DNA of 64,000 bases from Chitinophaga cymbidii. Lineage in GTDB: Bacteria; Bacteroidota; Bacteroidia; Chitinophagales; Chitinophagaceae. Both the position numbers and the translations under genes were made by a program. Below the pieces are notes generated by a model. It was not told the origin of the DNA, made no database searches, and was given only the letters and a program-made list of their open reading frames with translations. Below, piece after piece: positions 1 through 6,999 of this stretch (positions are counted from its first letter, which is position 1; each line of letters starts with the position of its first letter). The DNA lies in NCBI RefSeq assembly GCF_007992715.1, contig NZ_BKAU01000007.1:124001-188000 (forward strand), written 5' to 3'.

Positions 1-1
1 T

Positions 2-556
2 TTCTATAAATACATCGATAAAATCCTGACCAGGATGCTTCCTCCGGCGCAGGAAGTGGTGGCCGGCGGCGAAAATGTAGTTTCGCGTAACAACTTCATG
101 ATCAATACAGATACAACGGATGTTTCAACTTCTGAATGGATCTTTTCATCTATTCCTGTGTTCAAAAAGATCTATATGCCGCCCTCCACAGTGCATGGAA
201 TGGACAGATTGATGGACATGCCTGTAATAAAATCCAAAGGGAGAGAGGTGAAAGTTTTGAACCTCAGTGAATTAACCCCACTGGATCAGGCCATCGGCTA
301 CAAGCAGGAGACGGGGCATCAGATTCCCTTGTGGCATCACCTTGGCGTGGGCATGTTTAACAGACAGCTGGCTGATTATAACGAGAAGATCCGGAACAAA
401 TATTACGATGTAGTTGTTTTTGAATATGCCCCTACGCTCAATAATTTCTTCCCCTTTGCGATCCGGGACGAACTGAAGCGGCATTACCGGCAGGTAGATT
501 CCTTCCTGGCGCCGCGCCGTCCGACCAACGCAACGATAGAAGTGTATGTTCCGTAA
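2..556 (+). CDS. C-terminal fragment of an unrecognised protein (5' end outside window)
   Basis: The reading frame is open to base 2, so the first ATG (35) is probably internal and the gene begins upstream of the window. The visible part ends in TAA at 554-556. It is mostly soluble, rich in aromatic residues and prolines, with an internal NNFFPFAIRDELKRHY stretch and no membrane segment or signal sequence in the visible part. A strong terminator follows about 70 bases downstream. I do not recognise the family. It could be the soluble C-terminal domain of a larger membrane or glycosyltransferase-type protein, but nothing here proves that. Confidence 0.6.
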   Translation, partial: FYKYIDKILTRMLPPAQEVVAGGENVVSRNNFMINTDTTDVSTSEWIFSSIPVFKKIYMPPSTVHGMDRLMDMPVIKSKGREVKVLNLSELTPLDQAIGYKQETGHQIPLWHHLGVGMFNRQLADYNEKIRNKYYDVVVFEYAPTLNNFFPFAIRDELKRHYRQVDSFLAPRRPTNATIEVYVP

Positions 557-628
557 ACAGGTATCAGGCGTTCCGAAATAGCGCTAATCAGATCATCCGC
601 GCAATATTTATCCGATCAAAATAATATC

Positions 629-662
629 AGAAGGCAGCTCAATAAAGGGCTGCCTTCTTTAT
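629..662 (+). terminator. Intrinsic terminator after the partial first gene
   Basis: AGAAGGCAGC (629-638) pairs perfectly with GCTGCCTTCT (649-658) around a 10-base loop, followed by a short T-rich stretch. It separates the first gene from the CGNR/EamA operon. Confidence 0.8.
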
Positions 663-740
663 ACAACAACTACTTTATCAATCAGTTATGTCATCCTACT
701 TCAACCCAAAAACAGGGTTTGCAAAAGCGCCTGGAAAGCC

Positions 741-778
741 TATCTTTGTATAACCAGTAAAACGCCTTTAACTGGTTA
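741..778 (+). promoter_or_regulatory. Bacteroidota -7 box and overlapping dyad upstream of the CGNR gene
   Basis: TATCTTTG at 741-748 matches the TAnnTTTG consensus of Bacteroidota primary-sigma promoters. Just downstream, TAACCAGT (751-758) and ACTGGTTA (771-778) form a perfect 8-bp dyad whose half-sites are 20 bp apart. It lies across the expected transcription start and ends 9 bases before the ATG. This is the arrangement expected for an autoregulatory operator; the binding protein is inferred, not shown. Confidence 0.55.
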
Positions 779-787
779 AAATATCAG

Positions 788-1405
788 ATGCCGGTAGAAA
801 AATCCATACAAAACATGCGTCTTGACGGAGGATTGCTTTGTCTCGATTTTGTGAACACGGTGGATAACCGCCGCCGGGAAGATGCGCATCAATATCTTCA
901 GCATTACCGTCACTTATTGGAGTTCTGCGCTTACACCGGCGCCGTAACCGCTAAAGAGCGGCAGGTGCTGGAAAAAATGGCCCGGGCATTTCCGCGGCAG
1001 GCACAGCAGGAATTTGAAAAGGCTATCGGGTTGCGGGAATTGCTGTATACGGTCTTTTCCGGTATCATTGCCAAAGGCAAGCCCCCGGCCCGGGAATTGC
1101 AGCAGCTCGGCGAGCTTACCGCCCAGGCGTTCGGGCACATTGAATTGCTGCAGGCCCCGCACATACAACTCGGCTTCGCCCGCCCGGCGCTGGAGCAGCC
1201 ATTCCGCCGGATCATACAGGACGCCGTTGCGTTACTGACCGGCAAGGAACTGCCCATGCTGAAAAAATGCCCCGCCTGCCACTGGCTGTTCGTGGACCGG
1301 AGCAAGAACCACTCCCGGCGCTGGTGCAGCATGGCTACCTGCGGAGATGTCGCTAAAGTAAAGGAAGCCTATCACAGAAAGAAAAAGAAGAAACGGACAC
1401 CATGA
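788..1405 (+). CDS. ABATE/CGNR zinc-finger transcription regulator
   Basis: The 205-residue protein has an N-terminal ABATE-type domain (LDFVNTVDNR near residue 19) and a C-terminal zinc ribbon with Cys161, Cys164, Cys180 and Cys185. The usual CGNR signature reads CGDV here (residues 185-188), followed by a very basic lysine-rich tail suited to nucleic-acid binding. Such proteins are putative stress-linked regulators, often paired with a transporter. Its stop overlaps the start of the EamA exporter by four bases (ATGA), so the two are co-translated, and a dyad upstream suggests autoregulation. The family is clear; the inducer is unknown. Confidence 0.85.
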   Translation: MPVEKSIQNMRLDGGLLCLDFVNTVDNRRREDAHQYLQHYRHLLEFCAYTGAVTAKERQVLEKMARAFPRQAQQEFEKAIGLRELLYTVFSGIIAKGKPPARELQQLGELTAQAFGHIELLQAPHIQLGFARPALEQPFRRIIQDAVALLTGKELPMLKKCPACHWLFVDRSKNHSRRWCSMATCGDVAKVKEAYHRKKKKKRTP

Positions 1406-2289
1406 ACATCCCGCATAAAACAAAACTCGTCACCGCCCTCGGGCTGGTGTATATCCTTTGGGGCTCTACCTACCTGGGCATGAAGATCGCCACGGAAATA
1501 CTGCCGCCGTTCCTGCTCTCCGCCATCCGGTTCGTTATCGCCGGCAGCATTATGTTCGGCATCGGGCTGCGGGTGGAAAAGGAAATGCCCACCGGCAGGC
1601 AGTGGCTCAATGCGGCTTTCATTGGGGTGATGCTGATAGGGATCGGCAATTCAAGTGTAGCCCTCGCCGTTAGATATATGCCCTCGGGGCTCGTTGCCCT
1701 TTTTATTGCCGCTTTGCCGGCCTGGTTCATTGCGCTGGACTGGGCATTCTTCAGCAAGGAAAGGCCAAAGGCCCTCACATTGTGGGGACTTTTCCTCGGT
1801 TTCGCTGGTCTTTGTTTCATATTCAATCCGCTGGACACCTCGCACCGTGACTACCCGCTCTGGCCCATCCCCATCCTGACGTTCGGCTCCGTTGCCTGGG
1901 CACTCGGCTCCCTGCTGTCTCCCCGGTTGAACACCCCCAAACAGCTTACGTCCTCCGGCATCCAGATGCTCGCAGGCGTGGTTTCGTCCGTGATATTAAG
2001 CACATTGCTGGAAAGACAGGAGTGGGGCGCACTCGAAGCCGCCACCCTCAGAACCTGGTCCGCCGTGCTCTACCTCGTGATCTTCGGATCGCTGATCGGC
2101 TACACGGCGTACAGCTGGCTGGTGAACAATGCCCCCGCGCGGCTCGCGTCTACTTACGCTTACGTAAACCCTGTGGTAGCGATCCTGCTGGGCTGGCTGG
2201 TTGTGGATGAAACGTTGTCCGGCCGCGCGCTGACAGGTTCCGCGATCGTGATAGCGGGAGTGGTGTTGATGACATGGAAGAAGAAGTAA
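1402..2289 (+). CDS. EamA-family (DMT superfamily) metabolite exporter, YedA-like
   Basis: This 295-residue, highly hydrophobic protein has about ten membrane segments in two EamA repeats (roughly residues 10-140 and 155-290). It opens with the typical WGSTYLGMKIA motif and ends in a basic KKK tail. It resembles E. coli YedA/RhaT-type drug/metabolite transporters that export amino acids or other small molecules. It overlaps the CGNR regulator by four bases, so expression is probably tied to that regulator's signal. The substrate cannot be read from the sequence. Confidence 0.88.
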   Translation: MNIPHKTKLVTALGLVYILWGSTYLGMKIATEILPPFLLSAIRFVIAGSIMFGIGLRVEKEMPTGRQWLNAAFIGVMLIGIGNSSVALAVRYMPSGLVALFIAALPAWFIALDWAFFSKERPKALTLWGLFLGFAGLCFIFNPLDTSHRDYPLWPIPILTFGSVAWALGSLLSPRLNTPKQLTSSGIQMLAGVVSSVILSTLLERQEWGALEAATLRTWSAVLYLVIFGSLIGYTAYSWLVNNAPARLASTYAYVNPVVAILLGWLVVDETLSGRALTGSAIVIAGVVLMTWKKK

Positions 2290-2291
2290 AC

Positions 2292-2966
2292 TCACTTCGC
2301 CATCTCAACATCAAAATGAATTACATGCTCGTTAGCTATCAGAGCCTCATTCATTTGCACCATATTCCGGAGGCGCCCCGTCAATTCATATTTTCCTTCA
2401 AGTACAACCTCCCCCGAGCCGGTTTCTGTTGTTTTGGTAGTGGATATCTTTTTGATCCGCAGCTGGTTGTCACGGAATATCTGCTCAACCGCTTCCGTTG
2501 ACATCGCATTCTGCTGATAGCGGATCGCGTAATATTTCTTTTCCCGTCCATGGATGATCAGGTCTTCCACAAAAGAAAGCCCCGCCAGCACCGATATCGC
2601 CACGATCTCCGTGAACCACGCCAGCCGGTAATCCCCGATCCCGATAGCCATGCCTATGGCGGCCGATATCCAGATGGTAGCGGCAGTAGTGATCCCATCC
2701 ACCGTAAACCCACCGCGAAAGATCACGCCCGCACCAATGAAACCCACGCCGGTAAGGATGTTGGAAGCAATACGGTCACTGCTCATCACGCCCCCGATCT
2801 GGATACTGAGGATAGTAAATAAGGTTGAGCTCATGCAGATAAGGGCAATGGTGCGGATGCCGGCCGCTTTTCGCCGCCATTCCCGTTCCAGCCCCAGCAG
2901 GCAGCCGGCCAGCAAAGCCATGGCCACGCGGGAACAGGTGATCTCGATAGGTTCTTCTGTCAGCAT
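2292..2966 (-). CDS. MgtC/SapB family membrane protein
   Basis: The 224-residue protein has four or five membrane segments in the first 140 residues. It carries the conserved MgtC signatures GLEREWRRKAAGIRT (about residues 25-39) and GVGFIGAGVIFR, then a C-terminal cytosolic domain of about 75 residues resembling the ACT-like domain of MgtC. MgtC proteins act in the inner membrane and affect magnesium homeostasis and F-ATPase activity in pathogens; in free-living bacteria the role is less defined. Its gene is convergent with the EamA gene (two-base gap) and follows the Rof-like gene in the same orientation, about 70 bases downstream. Confidence 0.9.
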   Translation of the reverse strand: MLTEEPIEITCSRVAMALLAGCLLGLEREWRRKAAGIRTIALICMSSTLFTILSIQIGGVMSSDRIASNILTGVGFIGAGVIFRGGFTVDGITTAATIWISAAIGMAIGIGDYRLAWFTEIVAISVLAGLSFVEDLIIHGREKKYYAIRYQQNAMSTEAVEQIFRDNQLRIKKISTTKTTETGSGEVVLEGKYELTGRLRNMVQMNEALIANEHVIHFDVEMAK

Positions 2967-2982
2967 TTCCTGAAATTTTTAA

Positions 2983-3017
2983 ATGTTCTGCCGGCGTTGC
3001 CGGAATGTTCTGCCGGC
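2983..3017. repeat. 22-bp spaced direct repeat with GC-rich hairpin between rof-like gene and mgtC
   Basis: ATGTTCTGCCGGC occurs at 2983-2995 and again at 3005-3017, exactly 22 bp apart. CCGGC-GTT-GCCGG (2991-3003) can also form a small hairpin. It lies just upstream of the mgtC start on the minus strand, so it may be a protein-binding site or a local duplication. Confidence 0.6.
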
Positions 3018-3035
3018 ATCGCACGGGTTCATATT

Positions 3036-3284
3036 CTACCCGCACTGCCCCGGCACCGGTATCCCGTTCACGGACAACAGCCGGTCCAGCCGCAAGGTCA
3101 GGCCGTTATCCATACGCAAATACTCTGCCTTGTTTACCGTGTACAGGTCGGCGATCAGGCCGGAAACTTCCTGCTGCGCGCCCTCCTCGTCCAGAAACAC
3201 CAGCAGGCAGGGCGTTCTCATCGTCGCCCACGCCTCCAGGCGGTCATAGTAGTTACAGTCGATTGGCTGATAAGACATCTTCAT
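3036..3284 (-). CDS. rof: Rof-like Rho-binding antiterminator
   Basis: The 82-residue protein starts MKMSYQPIDCNYYDRLE and continues with a small beta-barrel pattern ending LRLDRLLSVNGI. This matches E. coli Rof (YaeO), which starts with a similar YQPINCDDYDNLE motif and has LRLDKI in the same place. Rof binds the RNA-binding domain of Rho and blocks termination. Length agrees with the family (about 84). The gene lies upstream of mgtC on the same strand and is divergent from purC. The call rests on motif recall; function in Bacteroidota is inferred. Confidence 0.7.
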   Translation of the reverse strand: MKMSYQPIDCNYYDRLEAWATMRTPCLLVFLDEEGAQQEVSGLIADLYTVNKAEYLRMDNGLTLRLDRLLSVNGIPVPGQCG

Positions 3285-3318
3285 AAAATTTGCTTTGCAA
3301 AGTTCGCGCCCGGTGCCC

Positions 3319-3326
3319 TATTTTTG
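3319..3326 (+). promoter_or_regulatory. -7 promoter box for purC
   Basis: TATTTTTG (followed by C) matches TAnnTTTG and sits 36 bases upstream of the purC ATG, giving a short leader. TTTG motifs at 3289-3292 and 3294-3297 could serve as the -33 element. Confidence 0.5.
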
Positions 3327-3362
3327 CAACACTGAAAAAATAATCTGTAAAAATATTCCGGT

Positions 3363-4298
3363 ATGTTGGAGTCTACCTTTAAGTTTCCGAATCAGACGGC
3401 CTTTTATAAAGGAAAGGTACGTGATGTTTACACCATTGAAGACAAATGGATGGTAATGTTTGTGAGTGACCGTATCTCGGCATTCGACGTGGTCTTGCCC
3501 CGCCCGATCCCTTTCAAGGGCCAGGTGCTGAACCAGATCGCGGCGATCATGCTGGACGCCACTAAAGACATTGTACCTAACTGGGTCAAATCCGTACCCC
3601 TGCCCAACGCCACCGTGGGCCTGAAATGCGAGACCTTCCCCGTGGAAATGGTGGTGCGCGGCAACCTCACCGGCCACGCCTGGCGCACTTACAAAAGCGG
3701 CAAGCGCGAGCTGTGCGGCGTGGCGCTGCCCGAAGGTCTGAAGGAGAACGACTATTTCCCCGGCGGCCCCATTATCACCCCCACCACCAAGGCGCATGAG
3801 GGGCACGATGAGGACATCTCCCGCGACGAGATCATTTCCAGCGGCCTGGTGAGCAAAGCCGAGTACGAGCAGCTTGAAAAATACACCCTCGCACTGTTCG
3901 AGCGCGGCAGGGAGCTGGCGGCGAAACGCGGCCTCATCCTCGTGGACACCAAATATGAATTCGGCAAGATCGGCGATACCATTTACCTGATCGACGAGAT
4001 CCATACGCCCGATTCCTCCCGTTTCTTCTATGCCGAAGGCTATGAGGAAAAACAAAAGGCCGGCCAGCCGCAGAAGCAGCTGAGCAAGGAGTTTGTACGC
4101 GAATGGCTGATGGAGAACGGCTTCCAGGGTAAAGAAGGGCAACAGGTACCTGAAATGACGGATGCTTTCGTGGAAAGCGTGACCAACCGCTACATCGAGC
4201 TGTTCGAAAACATCACCGGCCAGCCGTTCAAAAAAGAACCCGTGAGCCCGGAAGCATCAGAAAAGAAGATCATCGAAACCCTGAACGGGTTGAAATAA
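3363..4298 (+). CDS. purC: Phosphoribosylaminoimidazole-succinocarboxamide synthase (SAICAR synthase)
   Basis: The enzyme joins CAIR and aspartate with ATP in step eight of purine synthesis. The 311-residue protein has GKVRDVY near residue 18, FVSDRISAFD near 37, and DTKYEFG with DEIHTPDSSRF in the second half, all SAICAR-synthase signatures. It is the longer form (about 300 residues) rather than the 240-residue enterobacterial form. It is transcribed alone and ends at a strong terminator. purB lies about 49 kb away in the window. Confidence 0.97.
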   Translation: MLESTFKFPNQTAFYKGKVRDVYTIEDKWMVMFVSDRISAFDVVLPRPIPFKGQVLNQIAAIMLDATKDIVPNWVKSVPLPNATVGLKCETFPVEMVVRGNLTGHAWRTYKSGKRELCGVALPEGLKENDYFPGGPIITPTTKAHEGHDEDISRDEIISSGLVSKAEYEQLEKYTLALFERGRELAAKRGLILVDTKYEFGKIGDTIYLIDEIHTPDSSRFFYAEGYEEKQKAGQPQKQLSKEFVREWLMENGFQGKEGQQVPEMTDAFVESVTNRYIELFENITGQPFKKEPVSPEASEKKIIETLNGLK

Positions 4299-4321
4299 AT
4301 AGGAAAGTACTACAAGAGACG

Positions 4322-4355
4322 CCCGGTTGCCGCAAAAGGTAGCCGGGATTTTTTT
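4322..4355 (+). terminator. Intrinsic terminator of purC
   Basis: CCCGGTTGCC (4322-4331) pairs with GGTAGCCGGG (4338-4347) with two G-T wobbles and a 6-base loop, followed by a run of seven T. Confidence 0.85.
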
Positions 4356-4420
4356 GCACCAACATCGAAGCAACTATCTGCTTAACACAGCGGCTGCGCC
4401 GGTTATGTCATCCCGCGCTC

Positions 4421-5092
4421 CTAACTATGCCGGATATACGCCCTCAACTGCTTCTCCTTCCGGATGCGGATATGCTTCCCCGAAACCTCCAGCACCTTGT
4501 CCTGCGCCCATTCATTCAGCACTTTAAACAACGTTTCATAAGTAGTGCCCGCGTAGGAAGCAATTTCCTGTTTGGTCATACTGCTGTTGATATGCCCCGC
4601 CTCATCCAGCCCGAAGATCTCCTGCAGCTTCAGCAAAGCCTCCGCAATGCGCCCTTTCACGTCCATATGCGCCATGTTGCGCATGCTGTGCTCCGCGGCC
4701 TGCAGCTCATGCGCGTACAACATCATCATCTGGTAGGATAATTCGCTGTTCACCTGCAGGGTAGTGCGGAAGAAGGCCGTGGTGATGAAACAGGCGCTGC
4801 CCGCTTCCAGCGCGGTGGCGGTAACGGGGTAGCACTGGTTCACGCCGATGCCGCGGTGCCCGAGCACATTGCCTTCCGCGGCGATCTTGATGATGAGGTC
4901 TTTCTCATCGCCCCATTGCTTGTGCACCTTTACTTTTCCTTCATGAATAAAAAAGAAGCCCATGGCAGGATCGCCTTCGCGGAAAAGCACCTGGCCTTTT
5001 TTAAAACGGATCAGTTCCGCGTTCGTTTCAATGGCGCCTGACCATGCAGGCAGGCTGTGCCTGCAAAGGAAGCAATTGGGATGATGTGTCAT
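4421..5092 (-). CDS. Crp/Fnr-family transcription regulator
   Basis: The 223-residue protein has a cyclic-nucleotide-binding-type jelly roll (about residues 22-130; FKKGQVLFREGDPAMGFFFIHEGKV) and a C-terminal winged helix (MTKQEIASYAGTTYETLFKVLNEW, about 165-190). Only two N-terminal cysteines (C7, C10) are present, so it does not carry the four-cysteine iron-sulfur site of classical Fnr; a redox role for CxxC is possible but unproven. It is divergent from the ClC channel, and the 101-bp gap holds two dyads that may be its operators. Confidence 0.88.
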   Translation of the reverse strand: MTHHPNCFLCRHSLPAWSGAIETNAELIRFKKGQVLFREGDPAMGFFFIHEGKVKVHKQWGDEKDLIIKIAAEGNVLGHRGIGVNQCYPVTATALEAGSACFITTAFFRTTLQVNSELSYQMMMLYAHELQAAEHSMRNMAHMDVKGRIAEALLKLQEIFGLDEAGHINSSMTKQEIASYAGTTYETLFKVLNEWAQDKVLEVSGKHIRIRKEKQLRAYIRHS

Positions 5093-5101
5093 GTCCTAAA
5101 C

Positions 5102-5173
5102 ATTGCCAAAGCAATATATTACAGATGATTTGTAAAGAAATATTGTCAAAAGTATTGCATAAATAATACTTTT
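5102..5173. promoter_or_regulatory. Dyad-rich divergent regulatory region between Crp/Fnr gene and ClC gene
   Basis: Two strong symmetric elements are present. CAATAT (5112-5117) with TTACA (5119-5123) mirrors TGTAA (5131-5135) with ATATTG (5140-5145). A perfect 9-bp dyad AAAAGTATT (5148-5156) / AATACTTTT (5165-5173) follows with an 8-bp spacer. They fill the short gap between the divergent genes, so the Crp/Fnr protein is the obvious candidate binder. Confidence 0.5.
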
Positions 5174-5193
5174 GCAAGCAAATAACTATAAGT

Positions 5194-6900
5194 ATGAGTC
5201 GTCAAGATGAGGCCATTTCCATTGCGCCGTCGCTGGAAAACAACATGGATATGGTCGCGGAACCGGCAACAACCGTCGTGTCCAAAAGAGTATTTTTCCT
5301 GAGCCTGCAGGTGATCGTCAACGCCATTGTCATCGGTTTTGTTGCAAAAGGGCTGGTGGCCCTGATCAACCTGGTTACCAACCTTTCTTTTCATGGAACA
5401 TTTTCATTCGCGGAAAACAGTCCCGCTACCAATACGCTCGGCCTGGTGGTGATCGTGGTGCCGGTTATAGGTGGACTGATCGTAGGCATCATGGCGCGCC
5501 TCGGATCGTCCGCTATCCGCGGGCATGGTATTCCCGAGGCCATGGAACAGGTGCTGACGAACGAGAGCCGCATCAAACCTATTATTACCTGGCTCAAGCC
5601 GTTGTCAGCCGCGCTTTCCATCGGCACGGGCGGGCCGTTCGGCGCGGAAGGGCCGATCATTTCCACCGGTGGCGCCTTTGGTTCGTTCACCGGCCAGATC
5701 ATGCATATTACCCCGAACGAGCGCAAGATCATGCTCACAGCGGGCGCTACGGCCGGTATGGCCGCCATCTTCGGTACGCCAATCGCGGCGGTGTTGCTCG
5801 CCATAGAACTGCTGCTGTTCGAATTTTCGCCCCGTTCCATCATCCCCGTTGCCCTGGCCTGCGCCACCGGCACCGCTATGCACTACCTGCTGTTCAGCAC
5901 CGCGCCGGTATTCCACATGCCGGCCATTCCCGCGCCTACCTGGCAGGACATGCTCTGGTACCTGGGCCTCGGCGTGATGATCGGCGTCATCGCCGCACTC
6001 GTTTCAAAAAGTGTGTATTTCATAGAAGATATGTTCGAGCATCTGCCCATACACTGGATGTGGTGGCCCGCGATCGGCGCCATCGCCGTTGGCGTGACCG
6101 GCTATTTTGCGCCGTATACGCTCGGCGTAGGGTATGAGAACATCACGCATCTGCTGTCCGGCTCCCTGCCCCTGCAAATGGTGCTGGGCCTGTGTTTCCT
6201 GAAGTTCATCTCCTGGTCCATTTCCCTCGGCAGCGGCACTTCCGGCGGTACGCTGGCGCCTTTGCTGACCATCGGTGGCGCAACAGGCGTGGGCCTCGGC
6301 ATGCTGGTGTTACACCTGTTCCCCCAGGCGCATATCAACCTGCCCACCTGCGCGCTGATAGGCATGGCCGCCATGTTCGCGGGCGCGGCACGCGCATTGC
6401 TCACGTCCATCATATTCGCGTTTGAATGCACCATGCAGCCGCACGGATTGATGCCTTTGCTCGCAGCCTGCACAGCGTCCTATTTCGTTTCTTTCTTTTT
6501 GATGAAAGGATCGATCATGACCGAAAAAATTCAGCGCAGGGGCGTGCCTACGCCAGATGCGTATGAGCCGGACGTGCTGCAGGCGCTGAGAGTGGAAAAC
6601 GTGATGGAGCCCGCCAAAGATCCCGCCGCCATACAATACCAGACCATCTACGTATATCCCGAAAGCAGCCTCAGCCTTGCGATGGACATCATGGGCCGCT
6701 ATGGTCTTTCACAGATACTCGTTGTGAACAAGGAAAACAAGCAGGAAGTAAAAGGGCTGCTCACCGCCACATCGATCTTTGCCGCATACCGCAAACACCG
6801 CATGAGCAACCTGCAATACCAGCGCGCTATTTCGGTGAGGCGCAGAGGATACAAGCTCATCCTCCGCGGAAAAAATCTGTTAGGCGGCAAACACGAATAA
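5194..6900 (+). CDS. ClC-family chloride channel/antiporter with C-terminal CBS region
   Basis: The 568-residue protein has the ClC core (residues 35-430) with filter motifs GHGIP (110-114), GAEGP (150-154, with the gating glutamate E152) and GTLAP. A cytosolic CBS region follows (about 455-530). The serine of the usual GSGIP motif is histidine (H111), as in some other bacterial ClC groups, so chloride selectivity should not be assumed. The retained gating glutamate fits either a proton-coupled antiporter or a gated channel. It is divergent from the Crp/Fnr gene and probably controlled by it. Confidence 0.9.
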   Translation: MSRQDEAISIAPSLENNMDMVAEPATTVVSKRVFFLSLQVIVNAIVIGFVAKGLVALINLVTNLSFHGTFSFAENSPATNTLGLVVIVVPVIGGLIVGIMARLGSSAIRGHGIPEAMEQVLTNESRIKPIITWLKPLSAALSIGTGGPFGAEGPIISTGGAFGSFTGQIMHITPNERKIMLTAGATAGMAAIFGTPIAAVLLAIELLLFEFSPRSIIPVALACATGTAMHYLLFSTAPVFHMPAIPAPTWQDMLWYLGLGVMIGVIAALVSKSVYFIEDMFEHLPIHWMWWPAIGAIAVGVTGYFAPYTLGVGYENITHLLSGSLPLQMVLGLCFLKFISWSISLGSGTSGGTLAPLLTIGGATGVGLGMLVLHLFPQAHINLPTCALIGMAAMFAGAARALLTSIIFAFECTMQPHGLMPLLAACTASYFVSFFLMKGSIMTEKIQRRGVPTPDAYEPDVLQALRVENVMEPAKDPAAIQYQTIYVYPESSLSLAMDIMGRYGLSQILVVNKENKQEVKGLLTATSIFAAYRKHRMSNLQYQRAISVRRRGYKLILRGKNLLGGKHE

Positions 6901-6927
6901 AGCGGTAGCCGAGGAATCTAAAATGCC

Positions 6928-6935
6928 TACATTTG
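6928..6935 (+). promoter_or_regulatory. -7 promoter box for the ABC exporter
   Basis: TACATTTG matches TAnnTTTG and lies 65 bases upstream of the ATG chosen for the exporter. Confidence 0.5.
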
Positions 6936-6999
6936 TAAAGTCATGATGTAACCGTGATGCGCGGTTACATTTGATCATTTGCAAAGACCGAAAGAACAG

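Noticed and set aside
3318..4142. A 274-codon minus-strand frame opposite purC
   Set aside because: Antisense shadow of purC; leucine/glycine-rich translation without a family pattern.
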